Of a stretch of DNA of 64,000 nt, positions 18,212-26,747 are shown piece after piece. The first letter of the stretch is position 1. Each line of letters begins with the position of its first letter. The stretch lies in NCBI RefSeq assembly GCF_019802125.1, contig NZ_JAHVHT010000005.1:1-64000 (forward strand), given 5' to 3'. Position numbers and translations under genes: made by a program. Source of the DNA: Tateyamaria omphalii. Its GTDB lineage: Bacteria > Pseudomonadota > Alphaproteobacteria > Rhodobacterales > Rhodobacteraceae. The notes under the pieces were generated by a model. It was not told the origin of the DNA, made no database searches, and worked only from the letters and a program-made list of their open reading frames with translations.

Positions 18212-19291
18212 ATGGAGTATCGGACACTGGGATCCACTGGGCTTAAGGTCTCTGTCATCACCATGGGTACATTCACGTTCGGCGGCCGCGGTGATTTCGG
18301 GCGCACTGCCACTCAAGACGTCCAAAAGGCGCGCCGCTTGGTGGATACCTGTATCGATCACGGTGTGAATATGTTTGATACGGCCAACATGTACTCAACC
18401 GGGCTGTCCGAAGAGATCCTGGGAGAAGTGCTGGAGGAGCGATACGACGATCTTCTGGTGACGTCCAAGGCCCGCATGCCGATCGGACAGGGACCCAACG
18501 ATGAGGGCGTTTCAAGATGGCACCTGATCCGTGAATGCGAGCGCTCGCTCAAGCGACTGCGCACCGATCATATTGATCTTTACTACATGCACGAATGGGA
18601 CGGGCTGACGCCGGTCGATGAGAAAATGGCCGCGCTCGACACCCTGATCCAGCAAGGCAAAGTGCGCTATGCTGGCTGTTCCAACTACTCGGGCTGGCAG
18701 GTGATGAAGTCGCTTGCGGCGGCCCCCAGCTTTGCCAGCCGTTTTGTGGCGCAACAAATCCACTACACGCTTGAAGCGCGTGAGGCCGAGTATGAGTTGC
18801 TGCCGCTTTCCGTGGATCAGGGCTTGGGGGTGCAGGTCTGGTCGCCGTTGGCTGCAGGTCTGCTGTCTGGCAAGCATCGGCGTGGATCTGGACCGGCAGA
18901 AGGGTCGCGGCAGGCGGCGGGATGGAACGAACCCCCGATCCGCGACATCGAGCGCCTTTGGGATATCGTCGACGTTTTGGTTGAGATCGGAGAGGCCCAT
19001 GGCGTCGAAGCTGCACAGGTCGCATTGGCGTGGTTGTTGACCCGTCCCGCCGTCTCGTCATTGGTTGTTGGTGGGCGCAATGCCGAACAGTTCGAGCGCA
19101 ATTTTCGGGCTGTTGATTTGGTCTTGTCGGATGATGAGCTGAACCGTTTGAACGATGTCAGCCGTTTGCCGTTGGTTTATCCGTACTGGCACCAACACAA
19201 CTTTGCGCGTCCACGCTTCAGCACGGCAGACCAGGCACTTCATGCGGACTACCCCGATCGCCACTATGGTGGAGAAGACCCGCTAGTGTAG
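18212..19291 (+). CDS. Aldo-keto reductase
   Basis: A 359-residue NADPH-dependent oxidoreductase of the aldo-keto reductase superfamily (potassium-channel beta-like group). Visible are the beta-barrel start MEYRTLGSTGLKVS, the catalytic FDTANMYSTGLSEE (Asp and Tyr), LVTSKARMP (Lys), LYYMHEWDG (His) and the cofactor region SSLVVGGRNAEQFERN. The ATG at 18212 has AGGAG six bases upstream; the ATG at 18206 touches the AGGAG and is less likely. As the last gene of the operon it could reduce the aldehyde made by the aldolase (methylthioacetaldehyde or acetaldehyde) to an alcohol; this is inference. Confidence 0.85.
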   Translation: MEYRTLGSTGLKVSVITMGTFTFGGRGDFGRTATQDVQKARRLVDTCIDHGVNMFDTANMYSTGLSEEILGEVLEERYDDLLVTSKARMPIGQGPNDEGVSRWHLIRECERSLKRLRTDHIDLYYMHEWDGLTPVDEKMAALDTLIQQGKVRYAGCSNYSGWQVMKSLAAAPSFASRFVAQQIHYTLEAREAEYELLPLSVDQGLGVQVWSPLAAGLLSGKHRRGSGPAEGSRQAAGWNEPPIRDIERLWDIVDVLVEIGEAHGVEAAQVALAWLLTRPAVSSLVVGGRNAEQFERNFRAVDLVLSDDELNRLNDVSRLPLVYPYWHQHNFARPRFSTADQALHADYPDRHYGGEDPLV

Positions 19292-19355
19292 CGCGCCGCA
19301 TCCAAGAGAACGTCTCGGCCAGGTTTTCTTGATGACCGTTGGCAGTTGTGATGCT

Positions 19356-19958
19356 TCAATGTCGTGCCACGGCCGCCTTCACGACCGATTGCATTGCTAA
19401 CATGCCGGGATCATCCATACCGATACTCTTGTCGCCAAAAATGCGGGCCCGGCCCGCCGTTGCGGGTTTGTCGCGGAAGTCCTTGAGTGCGGTATCCACT
19501 GCCTGTGCAGCAGCCGTTGCCTTGTTTTCGGCACTCGCCAAGGCCTTTGCCAGGTAGTCCAGACTGTCGAGCACTGTCTTGCCGCCAAGGGCCGCCTTGC
19601 CGCGCTCTTGCATCTTGTCTCGTGCACCCGCGATCAGGCCAGACATGTCCTCGGGGTCGATATGGTCCTTGCCTCGCAATGTTTTCGCCGCAGACATCAA
19701 GCCCGTGGCGACCAAGGTGCCGTAAGACGATCCCGACGACTTGGTGAAAGCCTGTGCACATTGGAACAGTGCCATACCGATGTCCTCGGGCAAATCGTCC
19801 TTCGTTTCGCTGATCGCGCGCATTCCCCGGGTCATGGTGACACCCAGATCACCATCGCCCAAGGCACCGTCCGCTGCATTGAGCATGTCGAAATCCCGTT
19901 CCATCGCTGCTGCGATACGGTCGATGGCAGACAGCAGCCCGTTGTGGGTGATGGTCAT
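19356..19958 (-). CDS. dhaL: DhaL-type subunit of dihydroxyacetone (ketose) kinase
   Basis: The nucleotide-binding subunit, 200 residues. The magnesium-binding loop is complete: Asp30, Asp35 and Asp37 in AADGALGDGDLG match the three aspartates of characterised DhaL. A further hallmark is SGSSYGTLVATGL. The ATG at 19958 overlaps the DhaK stop (ATGA); a longer reading is inside dhaK. No DhaM (PTS phosphoryl donor) gene is present, so either ATP is used directly, as in fused ATP-dependent kinases, or DhaM is elsewhere. It is the last gene of the minus-strand operon. Confidence 0.9.
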   Translation of the reverse strand: MTITHNGLLSAIDRIAAAMERDFDMLNAADGALGDGDLGVTMTRGMRAISETKDDLPEDIGMALFQCAQAFTKSSGSSYGTLVATGLMSAAKTLRGKDHIDPEDMSGLIAGARDKMQERGKAALGGKTVLDSLDYLAKALASAENKATAAAQAVDTALKDFRDKPATAGRARIFGDKSIGMDDPGMLAMQSVVKAAVARH

Positions 19959-20956
19959 CCAACCCTCCAGAACGCGCAGTCGCACGGGGCCCTTAGCAAA
20001 CGCTCCAACTCGTCATCCAGTTTGCACAACGTGAACGATACACCGCTCATTTCCATAGACGTGGCGTATCGGCCCACCAGTGGCATGATGATCCGCGCGC
20101 CCGTTGCGTCGAGACGCTCTTTGACGATGCGGTAGAGGATGTACAACTCCTCGGGTGGCGTTGCCCCGAGTGAATTGACCAGGACCGACACCCGGTCACC
20201 ATTGGCCAATGGCATGTCGGCCAGGAGACGATCCATCATTTCGTTGGCGATCTCATCGGCGGATTGCAGTTTGCCGCGCCACACGCCGGGCTCACCGTGG
20301 ATGCCCATGCCCATCTCCATTTCGTCATCCGCGATCTCGAAAGTGGGCTTGCCCGCTTGCGGTACGGTGCAGGGTGACAAGGCGGCCCCGATCGAGCGGC
20401 ATGCATCCGCGGCTTTCTGAGCCACGGCGGTGACAGCAGCAAGGTCACGCTCTTCTTCGGCGGCGGCTCCCGCAATCTTGAACGCATATACCATACCGGC
20501 AACGCCACGACGCTTTTCGGCTTCGTCCGGCGGGGCAGAGGCGACGTCATCCGCGAGCAGCACCGTAGAACAGGTGATGTCTTCGAACTCGACCAGTTCA
20601 CCTGCCATATCGAAATTCATCACGTCTCCGCCGTAATTTCCGTAGAGGCGCAAGACACCAGCGCCATTGTCGGCCACTCGGATCGCGTCGGCCATCTGCT
20701 CAGCGGACGGAGAGGCAAAAACGTCGCCGACGGCGCAAGCATCCAGCAACCCTTGGCCGACGTAACCGGTGAACACCGGCAGGTGACCCGATCCACCACC
20801 CGTGACGATACCGACCTTCCCAGGCTTGCCCGGCTTTGCGCGCGCAACCACTTTGCCGCTGTCCCCGTACATTTGGTAGTGCTCGGAATGCGCGGCAATC
20901 AGGCCTGCCAGCATTTCGTCGACATAGGCGTCCGGGCTGTTCAGTATCTTCTTCAT
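19955..20956 (-). CDS. dhaK: DhaK-type substrate-binding subunit of dihydroxyacetone (ketose) kinase
   Basis: Substrate subunit of 333 residues. DhaK binds its ketose covalently through a histidine: His220 in GMGIHGEPGVWRG is the equivalent, with His58 in GGGSGHLP and Asp111 in NYGGDVMNFD also in place. The segment GHLPVFTGY departs from the GHEPAH usual in dihydroxyacetone kinases, so the substrate may be a different short ketose such as erythrulose (inference). GGGAGGA lies six bases before the start. It follows two sugar permeases, in the same operon as a complete importer, so it probably phosphorylates the imported sugar or a breakdown product. Confidence 0.9.
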   Translation of the reverse strand: MKKILNSPDAYVDEMLAGLIAAHSEHYQMYGDSGKVVARAKPGKPGKVGIVTGGGSGHLPVFTGYVGQGLLDACAVGDVFASPSAEQMADAIRVADNGAGVLRLYGNYGGDVMNFDMAGELVEFEDITCSTVLLADDVASAPPDEAEKRRGVAGMVYAFKIAGAAAEEERDLAAVTAVAQKAADACRSIGAALSPCTVPQAGKPTFEIADDEMEMGMGIHGEPGVWRGKLQSADEIANEMMDRLLADMPLANGDRVSVLVNSLGATPPEELYILYRIVKERLDATGARIIMPLVGRYATSMEMSGVSFTLCKLDDELERLLRAPCDCAFWRVG

Positions 20957-20972
20957 CTTGTCCTCCCAAAGG

Positions 20973-21983
20973 TCAGGATGCAGGCTTGGCGCTGCGTCGT
21001 AGCGCCGTGATGGCGTGTGTGTTGATGACCATGACCAGGATCAGCAAAACGCCCCAGATCAATTCGCGTGCGAAGTTCGACACCTGCAGCATGTTCAAAC
21101 CGCTCGACAGAAATTGCATGGACAGCACGGCAAGAACCACGCCAATCACACGGCCATACCCGCCGTAAGGGTTTACGCCGCCCAAGACCGCTATCAGGAC
21201 TGCCAGCAACAGGTAGGACGAGCCGTAGTCCGCCTTGGCCGAATTCGCGCGGCTCATGATGATCAGACCTGCCACGGACGAAAACATTCCCGCAATCACG
21301 TAGACTTTGAGCAGCATCCGGTTGATGTCGATGGCGGCATAAAGCGCTGCCAGCGGGTTCGCACCGTACATTGTCACACGCAAACCGAATGCTGTGCGTG
21401 TCAGAAGCAGGTGCAATATGCAGGCAAGAAGCGCAAATAGGATCAATGGCACAGGGACGCCAAGGACCTGCGCATTTCCGATCAGCGCGACAGTTGCCGG
21501 GAATCCCATGACCGCACTGCCACCCGTCATTGCGATCGCAAAGCCAGTGAAGACCAAGCCCGACCCAAGTGTTGCCAAGATGGGTGGTAAGCCGAAAAAG
21601 GCGACAAGTGCTCCATTCAACAGCCCGGCGACCGCGCCAATGGCCATGGCCACTGCAATGGCAACGCAAAGCCAAACAGCAGATTGTGATGCAGGCATCG
21701 ACGGGTCCGAAAAATGCGTGAGGATCAGCGCAGCTACCACGGCCGAAAGGTTCGCCACGCCTACCACAGACAGGTCGATGCCGCCTGTCATCATGGTGAT
21801 GGCCATCGCCAGAGCAAGGATGGCGAACTCGGGGAACTGAAATGCCATTGATGTCAGGTTCTGCGATGACAGGAACCTGTCTGGTGACAGCACCGACATC
21901 AGGCCAAAGACCAAGGCTGCAATCAGGAACAAACGGAATTCCGGTGCAGCGGTTATGTCGCGAGGTGTCGTGTGTTGCTTCAT
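20973..21983 (-). CDS. Sugar ABC transporter permease (second of a pair)
   Basis: RbsC-family inner-membrane permease, 336 residues. Hallmarks are LALAMAITMMTGGIDLSVVG, TMYGANPLAALYAAIDINR, LAVLIAVLGGVNPYGGYGR. It follows another permease by seven bases; two different permeases in one operon suggest a heterodimer. It ends 16 bases before dhaK. The start ATG is at 21983; no strong ribosome site is obvious. Confidence 0.87.
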   Translation of the reverse strand: MKQHTTPRDITAAPEFRLFLIAALVFGLMSVLSPDRFLSSQNLTSMAFQFPEFAILALAMAITMMTGGIDLSVVGVANLSAVVAALILTHFSDPSMPASQSAVWLCVAIAVAMAIGAVAGLLNGALVAFFGLPPILATLGSGLVFTGFAIAMTGGSAVMGFPATVALIGNAQVLGVPVPLILFALLACILHLLLTRTAFGLRVTMYGANPLAALYAAIDINRMLLKVYVIAGMFSSVAGLIIMSRANSAKADYGSSYLLLAVLIAVLGGVNPYGGYGRVIGVVLAVLSMQFLSSGLNMLQVSNFARELIWGVLLILVMVINTHAITALRRSAKPAS

Positions 21984-21990
21984 TTTGCCT

Positions 21991-22992
21991 TCATCCTGCG
22001 CGTGCCGCGGCCCGCTTGGCGCGGTAGGCCGGTACGCCCGTCCCCAAAAGGATCAGGATGCCGATGGTGACCGATTGCCAGGTGGTTGGAATGCCGATCA
22101 CGATCAAGCTGTTCTGAACGATCACGATGAGAGCTACGCCGAGAAGCGTACCGGTCAGAGTGCCATAGCCTCCGATCAGTCGCGCACCGCCCAGAACAAC
22201 CGCAGCGATCACGGACAGCTCGAGACCGACAAGGGAAAATGGGTCGGCCATACGTCCAACCGACCCGTGTATGATCCCTGCAAGCCCGGCGAGTGCGCCA
22301 ACGTACACATAGACGAAAAATTGCGTCCACTTGACATTGATCCCGATGCGCCGTGCGCTTTCGACCGATCCGCCGATGGCATAAATTGACCGGCCGAGCA
22401 TCGTTTTCTTCAAGATAAACCAAGTCGCTATAATCACGAAAAGCAACGCAAGGGCGGCCCAAGGGATGGAATAGAAATTTCCTGCTTCCGTGGTGCCACG
22501 CGCCAGCACCCCGCGTGAGAAGTCCCGCATCGAAGGGGGCAGAGCGGAGATACGCTGCGAGCCGATGAATGTCAGGAGGAAGCCCCGAAAAATCGAAAGT
22601 GTGCCAAGCGTTACGATCAACGTCGGGAGGCCAAGGAAGGCGATGAAATAGCCATTTATCGCTCCCAAAATGGCGCCGAAGACGATGGATATGGCAAAGA
22701 TGAGCGGCCACGGCGCCTCGGGCCATACAGCAAGGAAGAGAACTGTCGAGGAATACATCGCAAAGACGGCGATGGCGGTGAAACTGACGTCGATACCGCC
22801 GGATACAAGCACCAGCATGGCGCCGACGGCCAAGATGCCGATGACGATCGACGCCCGCAGAAGATCGGATACCGTGGTGATTGTGAAAAACCGTGGATCG
22901 GAGAGCGTCGCGACGACACAGAACAAAACGATCACACCTGCAACCAACGTTTCGTTGCGCGTCCAGATATCCTTGGGCAGCCAGCCGTTCAT
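21991..22992 (-). CDS. Sugar ABC transporter permease (first of a pair)
   Basis: RbsC-family permease, 333 residues, with AVGAMLVLVSGGIDVSFTA, YAIGGSVESARRIGINV and ELSVIAAVVLGGARLIGGYG. The ATG overlaps the ATPase stop by four bases. It is about as long as its neighbour but clearly different in sequence, consistent with an old duplication and a heterodimeric channel. Confidence 0.87.
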   Translation of the reverse strand: MNGWLPKDIWTRNETLVAGVIVLFCVVATLSDPRFFTITTVSDLLRASIVIGILAVGAMLVLVSGGIDVSFTAIAVFAMYSSTVLFLAVWPEAPWPLIFAISIVFGAILGAINGYFIAFLGLPTLIVTLGTLSIFRGFLLTFIGSQRISALPPSMRDFSRGVLARGTTEAGNFYSIPWAALALLFVIIATWFILKKTMLGRSIYAIGGSVESARRIGINVKWTQFFVYVYVGALAGLAGIIHGSVGRMADPFSLVGLELSVIAAVVLGGARLIGGYGTLTGTLLGVALIVIVQNSLIVIGIPTTWQSVTIGILILLGTGVPAYRAKRAAARAG

Positions 22993-24485
22993 GAGGCCAA
23001 CCTGTGTGCAAGATCGTCTTCGGTCACGGACTTGCCGTCGAGATTGTCAATAATCTTTCCGTCCCGCATGACCAGGATGCGGTGGCAGGTGGCAAGCAAT
23101 TCTGGCAGATCGTCGGAAATGACGATAATGCCGATGCCCTGAGTGGCTAGGTTACGAATGATATCGTGGATATCCGCCTTCGACCCAACATCAACGCCCA
23201 CGCTGGGTCCATTCAGGATCAGGACCCGCGGTGCGCGTGACAGCCAGCGCGCCAATGCGACGCGCTGCTGGTTTCCGCCGGACAGTGACTGAACTGGCGC
23301 GTGCACATCGGGCGCTTTGACTTTGAGTTTCGTCAGCCATTCAGACGCTTCGCCAGCCAAGTTGCCCATGTCCAGGAGACCGCGATTGCTGTGCGTATCC
23401 AACCGTCCTACCGCAACGTTGTGCAGAATGGATTGGCTGAGGAACAGGCCCTCTGTCAGCCGGTCCTCGGGGACATAGCCAATACGCGCCTGCGACGCAG
23501 CTTGCGGGTCGCCTGTTGGCACCGGCTTACCATCAACTGCAATCGTACCTTCGTCCGGAGCCACGAGACCAAACAGAGCCTTGGCAACCGAGGTGCGTCC
23601 GCTGCCCAAAAGGCCGGTGATGCCAAGAACCTCTCCGACTTTCAGGTCGAATGTGATGTCTGAGAACGAGTCCGCTTTTGTCAGCCTCTTTACCTGCATG
23701 AGCGTTTCGGCTCCCGCCGTCACATCGCTCGGCGGCACCTCGGGCACATCACGACCTGTCATGTGATAGGTTAGAGATTGGGTGTCGAAATCCTTTGCCG
23801 GCCCTTCGGCGACCTTCTTGCCGTTGCGCAGCACTACAACTCTCTCCGAAACCTCGAGAACCTCGGCCAGTTTGTGACTTACGAAGATCACCGCAACGCC
23901 CTCGTCCTTGAGCATGCGGATGATGCTCTGCAGGCGTCGCACCTCCTTTTCCGTAAGTGCGGTCGTCGGTTCGTCCATGATAATCAGCCGCGCTTGCGAC
24001 GCGAGTGCGCGGCAGATTGCGACGAGTTGTTTCTGAGCGACGGGCAGAGCCTCGACCCGAGCATCGAGATCAATTTCGACCCCGATCCGGTCAAGCGCTT
24101 TGCGTGCGATGTCACGTGTCGCACCTGATTTATAGAAACGTTCATGCTGCGAAAGTTGAGTCGCGAAGGAAATGTTCTCTGCAACACTCAAGTTTGGAAA
24201 CAGCGAAAAATCCTGAAAAATCACCATAACCCCGGCCGCGGCAGATATGCGGGGGTTCAACACCGTGCGCTCTTCTCCAGCGATGTGAATGGTGCCTTCG
24301 GTGGCGGGCTCAACGCCCGAAATGATTTTGATAAGTGTCGATTTGCCCGATCCGTTTTCACCGGCCAGACAAACTGCTTCACCCGGCTGAACCGTGAAAT
24401 CGACGCAATCAAGCGCTGTGACTCCTGCATATCTCTTGGTGATTGCGCGGAGATCTATAAAGGCGCTGCCGCAGTCTGAAGACAT
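22989..24485 (-). CDS. Sugar ABC transporter ATPase (RbsA-type, tandem domain)
   Basis: A 498-residue tandem ATPase. Module one has GENGSGKSTLIK and LIIMDEPTTALTEKEV; module two has GLLGSGRTSVAKALFG and SLSGGNQQRVALARWLS. I start it at the ATG at 24485 (MSSDCGSAFIDLRAITKRY). A reading extending to 24533 would begin inside the hairpin at 24520-24546 and is unlikely. It lies between the binding protein and the permeases, with the hairpin separating it from the binding-protein gene. Confidence 0.88.
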   Translation of the reverse strand: MSSDCGSAFIDLRAITKRYAGVTALDCVDFTVQPGEAVCLAGENGSGKSTLIKIISGVEPATEGTIHIAGEERTVLNPRISAAAGVMVIFQDFSLFPNLSVAENISFATQLSQHERFYKSGATRDIARKALDRIGVEIDLDARVEALPVAQKQLVAICRALASQARLIIMDEPTTALTEKEVRRLQSIIRMLKDEGVAVIFVSHKLAEVLEVSERVVVLRNGKKVAEGPAKDFDTQSLTYHMTGRDVPEVPPSDVTAGAETLMQVKRLTKADSFSDITFDLKVGEVLGITGLLGSGRTSVAKALFGLVAPDEGTIAVDGKPVPTGDPQAASQARIGYVPEDRLTEGLFLSQSILHNVAVGRLDTHSNRGLLDMGNLAGEASEWLTKLKVKAPDVHAPVQSLSGGNQQRVALARWLSRAPRVLILNGPSVGVDVGSKADIHDIIRNLATQGIGIIVISDDLPELLATCHRILVMRDGKIIDNLDGKSVTEDDLAHRLAS

Positions 24486-24519
24486 GAACGACCAACTCAA
24501 ATTGTGTGTACAGAGAAAC

Positions 24520-24546
24520 AAGGAGCAGCCCACTGGGCCGCTCCTT
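24520..24546 (-). terminator. Hairpin (partial terminator) between binding protein and ATPase
   Basis: Arms AAGGAGC-A-GCCC and GGGC-C-GCTCCTT pair with one mismatch around a three-base loop. On the minus strand it is followed by GTTTCTCTG. It stands 12 bases after the binding-protein stop and 35 bases before the ATPase start. Such attenuators commonly allow more binding protein than transporter to be made. Confidence 0.6.
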
Positions 24547-24557
24547 GGATCGTCGGA

Positions 24558-25547
24558 TCAGAACGGATAGTCGCCCATATTCTCGGCGCTCACGTTTACC
24601 CAGGCCTGGCCGTAGATCACTTTGCCATCCAGTGAGATACTCTCGTATCCCGGCAAGCCAAGATCCATACCGTCGGTAACATCCTCGCCGTTCATCACCA
24701 TGACCGCGAGTTTGTTCATCGCTTCACCTGCGACGGCAGGATCCCAGAAGCCGATGCCGTCGACAGCACCAGTTTCGAGATATTGCCCAGCAATGGATGG
24801 CAAAGATGTACCGAACACGCATGTGCCGTCTTCCATCCCGCGCTCTTCAATCGCGCGACCGATGCCAGCGACATCTGTTGAGGCTGATCCTTGCATTCCC
24901 TTGATGCTCGGGAAAGCGCGCAGCACTTCCTGCGCCTTTGTGTAGGCCTGTTCCGCGTCGTCGAAGGTTTCGTTCTTGTCCCCGACGAGGGTCATGTTTG
25001 GATAGTTGGCTTCCTGATGGGCGATTGCACCATCCACCCATTGATTGTGCGTTTGCGACGTAAGCGAGCCAACGAAAACCGCATATTCACCTTCGCCACC
25101 CATGCAGGTCGCAAGCTGTTCCATGAGGTTTGCGCCGAAGTCCTCGTTGACGAACGCCTCGAGATCGTACGCTGTGTTCTGCTGTGCTGCGGCCTCGTGC
25201 GTAATGACAGCGATACCTGCATCCATTGCGCGTCCCAAAACCGGCTCCAGTGCTTCGGGTGACATTGGCACAACAGCCAGAGCGTCCACGCCCTGGGCAA
25301 TCATATCTTCAATCAGTGCAACCTGCTGCTGTGGGTCGGCTTGCGCGGGCCCGACCTGAAAAGCGTTCATGCCGCTTTCGTCGGCGAACTTTTTTACGCC
25401 CTCTTCCATGCGGTTGAACCACTGGATACCCGCGATCTTGACCACTGTGGCAATGTCCTTTGAGTGGCCGTCAGCAACCACCTGCGTACTGAAAAGTGCG
25501 GTAGACGCGAGGACCGCACCGGAGAGTAATCTGAACTTCATTTTCAT
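24558..25547 (-). CDS. Sugar ABC transporter substrate-binding protein
   Basis: Periplasmic binding protein, 329 residues, of the ribose/autoinducer-2-type family. A signal peptide ([16 protein letters not shown]) ends near VVADGHS. Family features are [50 protein letters not shown] and the C-terminal [17 protein letters not shown] is eight bases upstream of the ATG at 25547; an alternative ATG lies two codons in. It heads the operon binding protein-ATPase-permease-permease-dhaK-dhaL. The ligand is unknown; the presence of DhaKL suggests a short-chain or branched sugar, or a polyol. Confidence 0.87.
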   Translation of the reverse strand: MKMKFRLLSGAVLASTALFSTQVVADGHSKDIATVVKIAGIQWFNRMEEGVKKFADESGMNAFQVGPAQADPQQQVALIEDMIAQGVDALAVVPMSPEALEPVLGRAMDAGIAVITHEAAAQQNTAYDLEAFVNEDFGANLMEQLATCMGGEGEYAVFVGSLTSQTHNQWVDGAIAHQEANYPNMTLVGDKNETFDDAEQAYTKAQEVLRAFPSIKGMQGSASTDVAGIGRAIEERGMEDGTCVFGTSLPSIAGQYLETGAVDGIGFWDPAVAGEAMNKLAVMVMNGEDVTDGMDLGLPGYESISLDGKVIYGQAWVNVSAENMGDYPF

Positions 25548-25683
25548 CAATTTTTCCTCCCTATGCCCGCATTGCGGACCATTGTCCGGCACAAACGTTT
25601 TTCGCAAGACCGGCAGAAAAATGTGACATCGCAAAGGGTTAATCGACAGAAGTGAATCTGAAATACCCAAGCGTGTAACACTT

Positions 25684-25715
25684 GTGCATTGACTGCACGT
25701 TTGTGACTATATAAT
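25684..25715 (+). promoter_or_regulatory. Candidate promoter and operator of the epimerase/E1-E2/kinase operon
   Basis: TTGACT at 25689-25694 and TATAAT at 25710-25715 are separated by 15 bases, a little short for a sigma-70 promoter. The -35 lies within an inverted repeat GTGCA-(5)-TGCAC (25684-25698). The region is the 192-base gap between divergent operons, so a SorC regulator bound here could control both; inference. Confidence 0.4.
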
Positions 25716-25739
25716 TGACTAACGCAAGGTCAAGCCATT

Positions 25740-26747
25740 TTGTCGCAGGTAACTCGGGAGCCCTTTCGCGCCATGCTCATGCAAAAACGCCAGGCTGATG
25801 ACGACATCGCGCAGGTGGCTTGGCTGTACTACGTCGGGAATCTCAGCCAGCAGGAGGTCAGCAAACGGCTGGGCGTGTCCCGTTTCAAAGTCCTCCGCAT
25901 GCTTGCCGATGCTCGCGAGCAGGGGCTGGTTCGCATCACGGTTGAGCATCGGACGGCCGGAACGCTGGCGCTTGCGGATCGCTTGACCAAGGTCTTCGAC
26001 CTACAAGAAGCCCAAGTTGCGCCAGTAGGTGCCGTGATGAATGACGACGAACTGGCGCGCAATGCGGTGGCGATTTTAGCCAGTGGATACTTGACACGCA
26101 TCGCGAGCTCGGAAGGTGCCATCACGGTTGGGGTCGGTTGGGGGCGCACTTTGTCGGCAATGGCGGACAATCTCACCGGTGTTCGCAATAGCGGGATGAC
26201 GTTCGTATCTTTGATGGGGTCAGTTGCATACGCCTCGCACACGGCACCGGGCGACGTGTGCGTTCGGCTCGCGGCGCAGACGGGCGGACGCGCCATTTTA
26301 CTCCCCGCACCGTTCGTAGCGGACAGCGCTTTAGCCTGCGAAGATATCATGGCTCAACGGCTTGTGCGCGATGCGCTTGATGCAGCGCGTGGGGCAAGCC
26401 ATGCGTTGATGAGTGTCGGCGAATGTCGCGAGGGCGCGATCCTATTCGAAAGCGGCATCTTTAGCCCGGAGCAGATCCAGCAATTGCGCGATGCCGATGT
26501 TGTCGGAGATTGCTGTGGCGTCTTCTACAAGGCGGACGGGACGGTGGCGGATATTGAACTGAACCACTGCACACCATGCGTTCAGCCAACAGATATGACC
26601 GAAATGGACACCGTACTCTTGGCCGGTGGCTCCGGAAAACTGGCAGCCACGCTGGCGGTTCTGCGGGCTGGTTTCGTCAAGAAGCTGTTGGTCGACGAAG
26701 GTTTGGCCGTCGCACTGCTCGAAGCCAGTGAGTCGCAGGACGCATAA
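25740..26747 (+). CDS. SorC-family sugar-binding transcriptional regulator (second copy)
   Basis: A 335-residue regulator with an N-terminal helix-turn-helix (VAWLYYVGNLSQQEVSKRLG, then VSRFKVLRMLADAREQGLV) and a SorC effector domain (GVGWGRTLSAMADNLTGV, VSLMGSVAYASH). The start is uncertain: TTG 25740 gives the longest product; ATG 25773 or ATG 25779 are alternatives and keep the whole helix-turn-helix. The stop overlaps the epimerase start by one base. It stands between two divergent sugar operons and is the likely local regulator. Confidence 0.83.
   Translation: MSQVTREPFRAMLMQKRQADDDIAQVAWLYYVGNLSQQEVSKRLGVSRFKVLRMLADAREQGLVRITVEHRTAGTLALADRLTKVFDLQEAQVAPVGAVMNDDELARNAVAILASGYLTRIASSEGAITVGVGWGRTLSAMADNLTGVRNSGMTFVSLMGSVAYASHTAPGDVCVRLAAQTGGRAILLPAPFVADSALACEDIMAQRLVRDALDAARGASHALMSVGECREGAILFESGIFSPEQIQQLRDADVVGDCCGVFYKADGTVADIELNHCTPCVQPTDMTEMDTVLLAGGSGKLAATLAVLRAGFVKKLLVDEGLAVALLEASESQDA

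Noticed and set aside
24486-24533. N-terminal extension of the ATPase gene to ATG 24533
   Set aside because: The start would lie inside the stable hairpin 24520-24546, and the added residues do not resemble the family.
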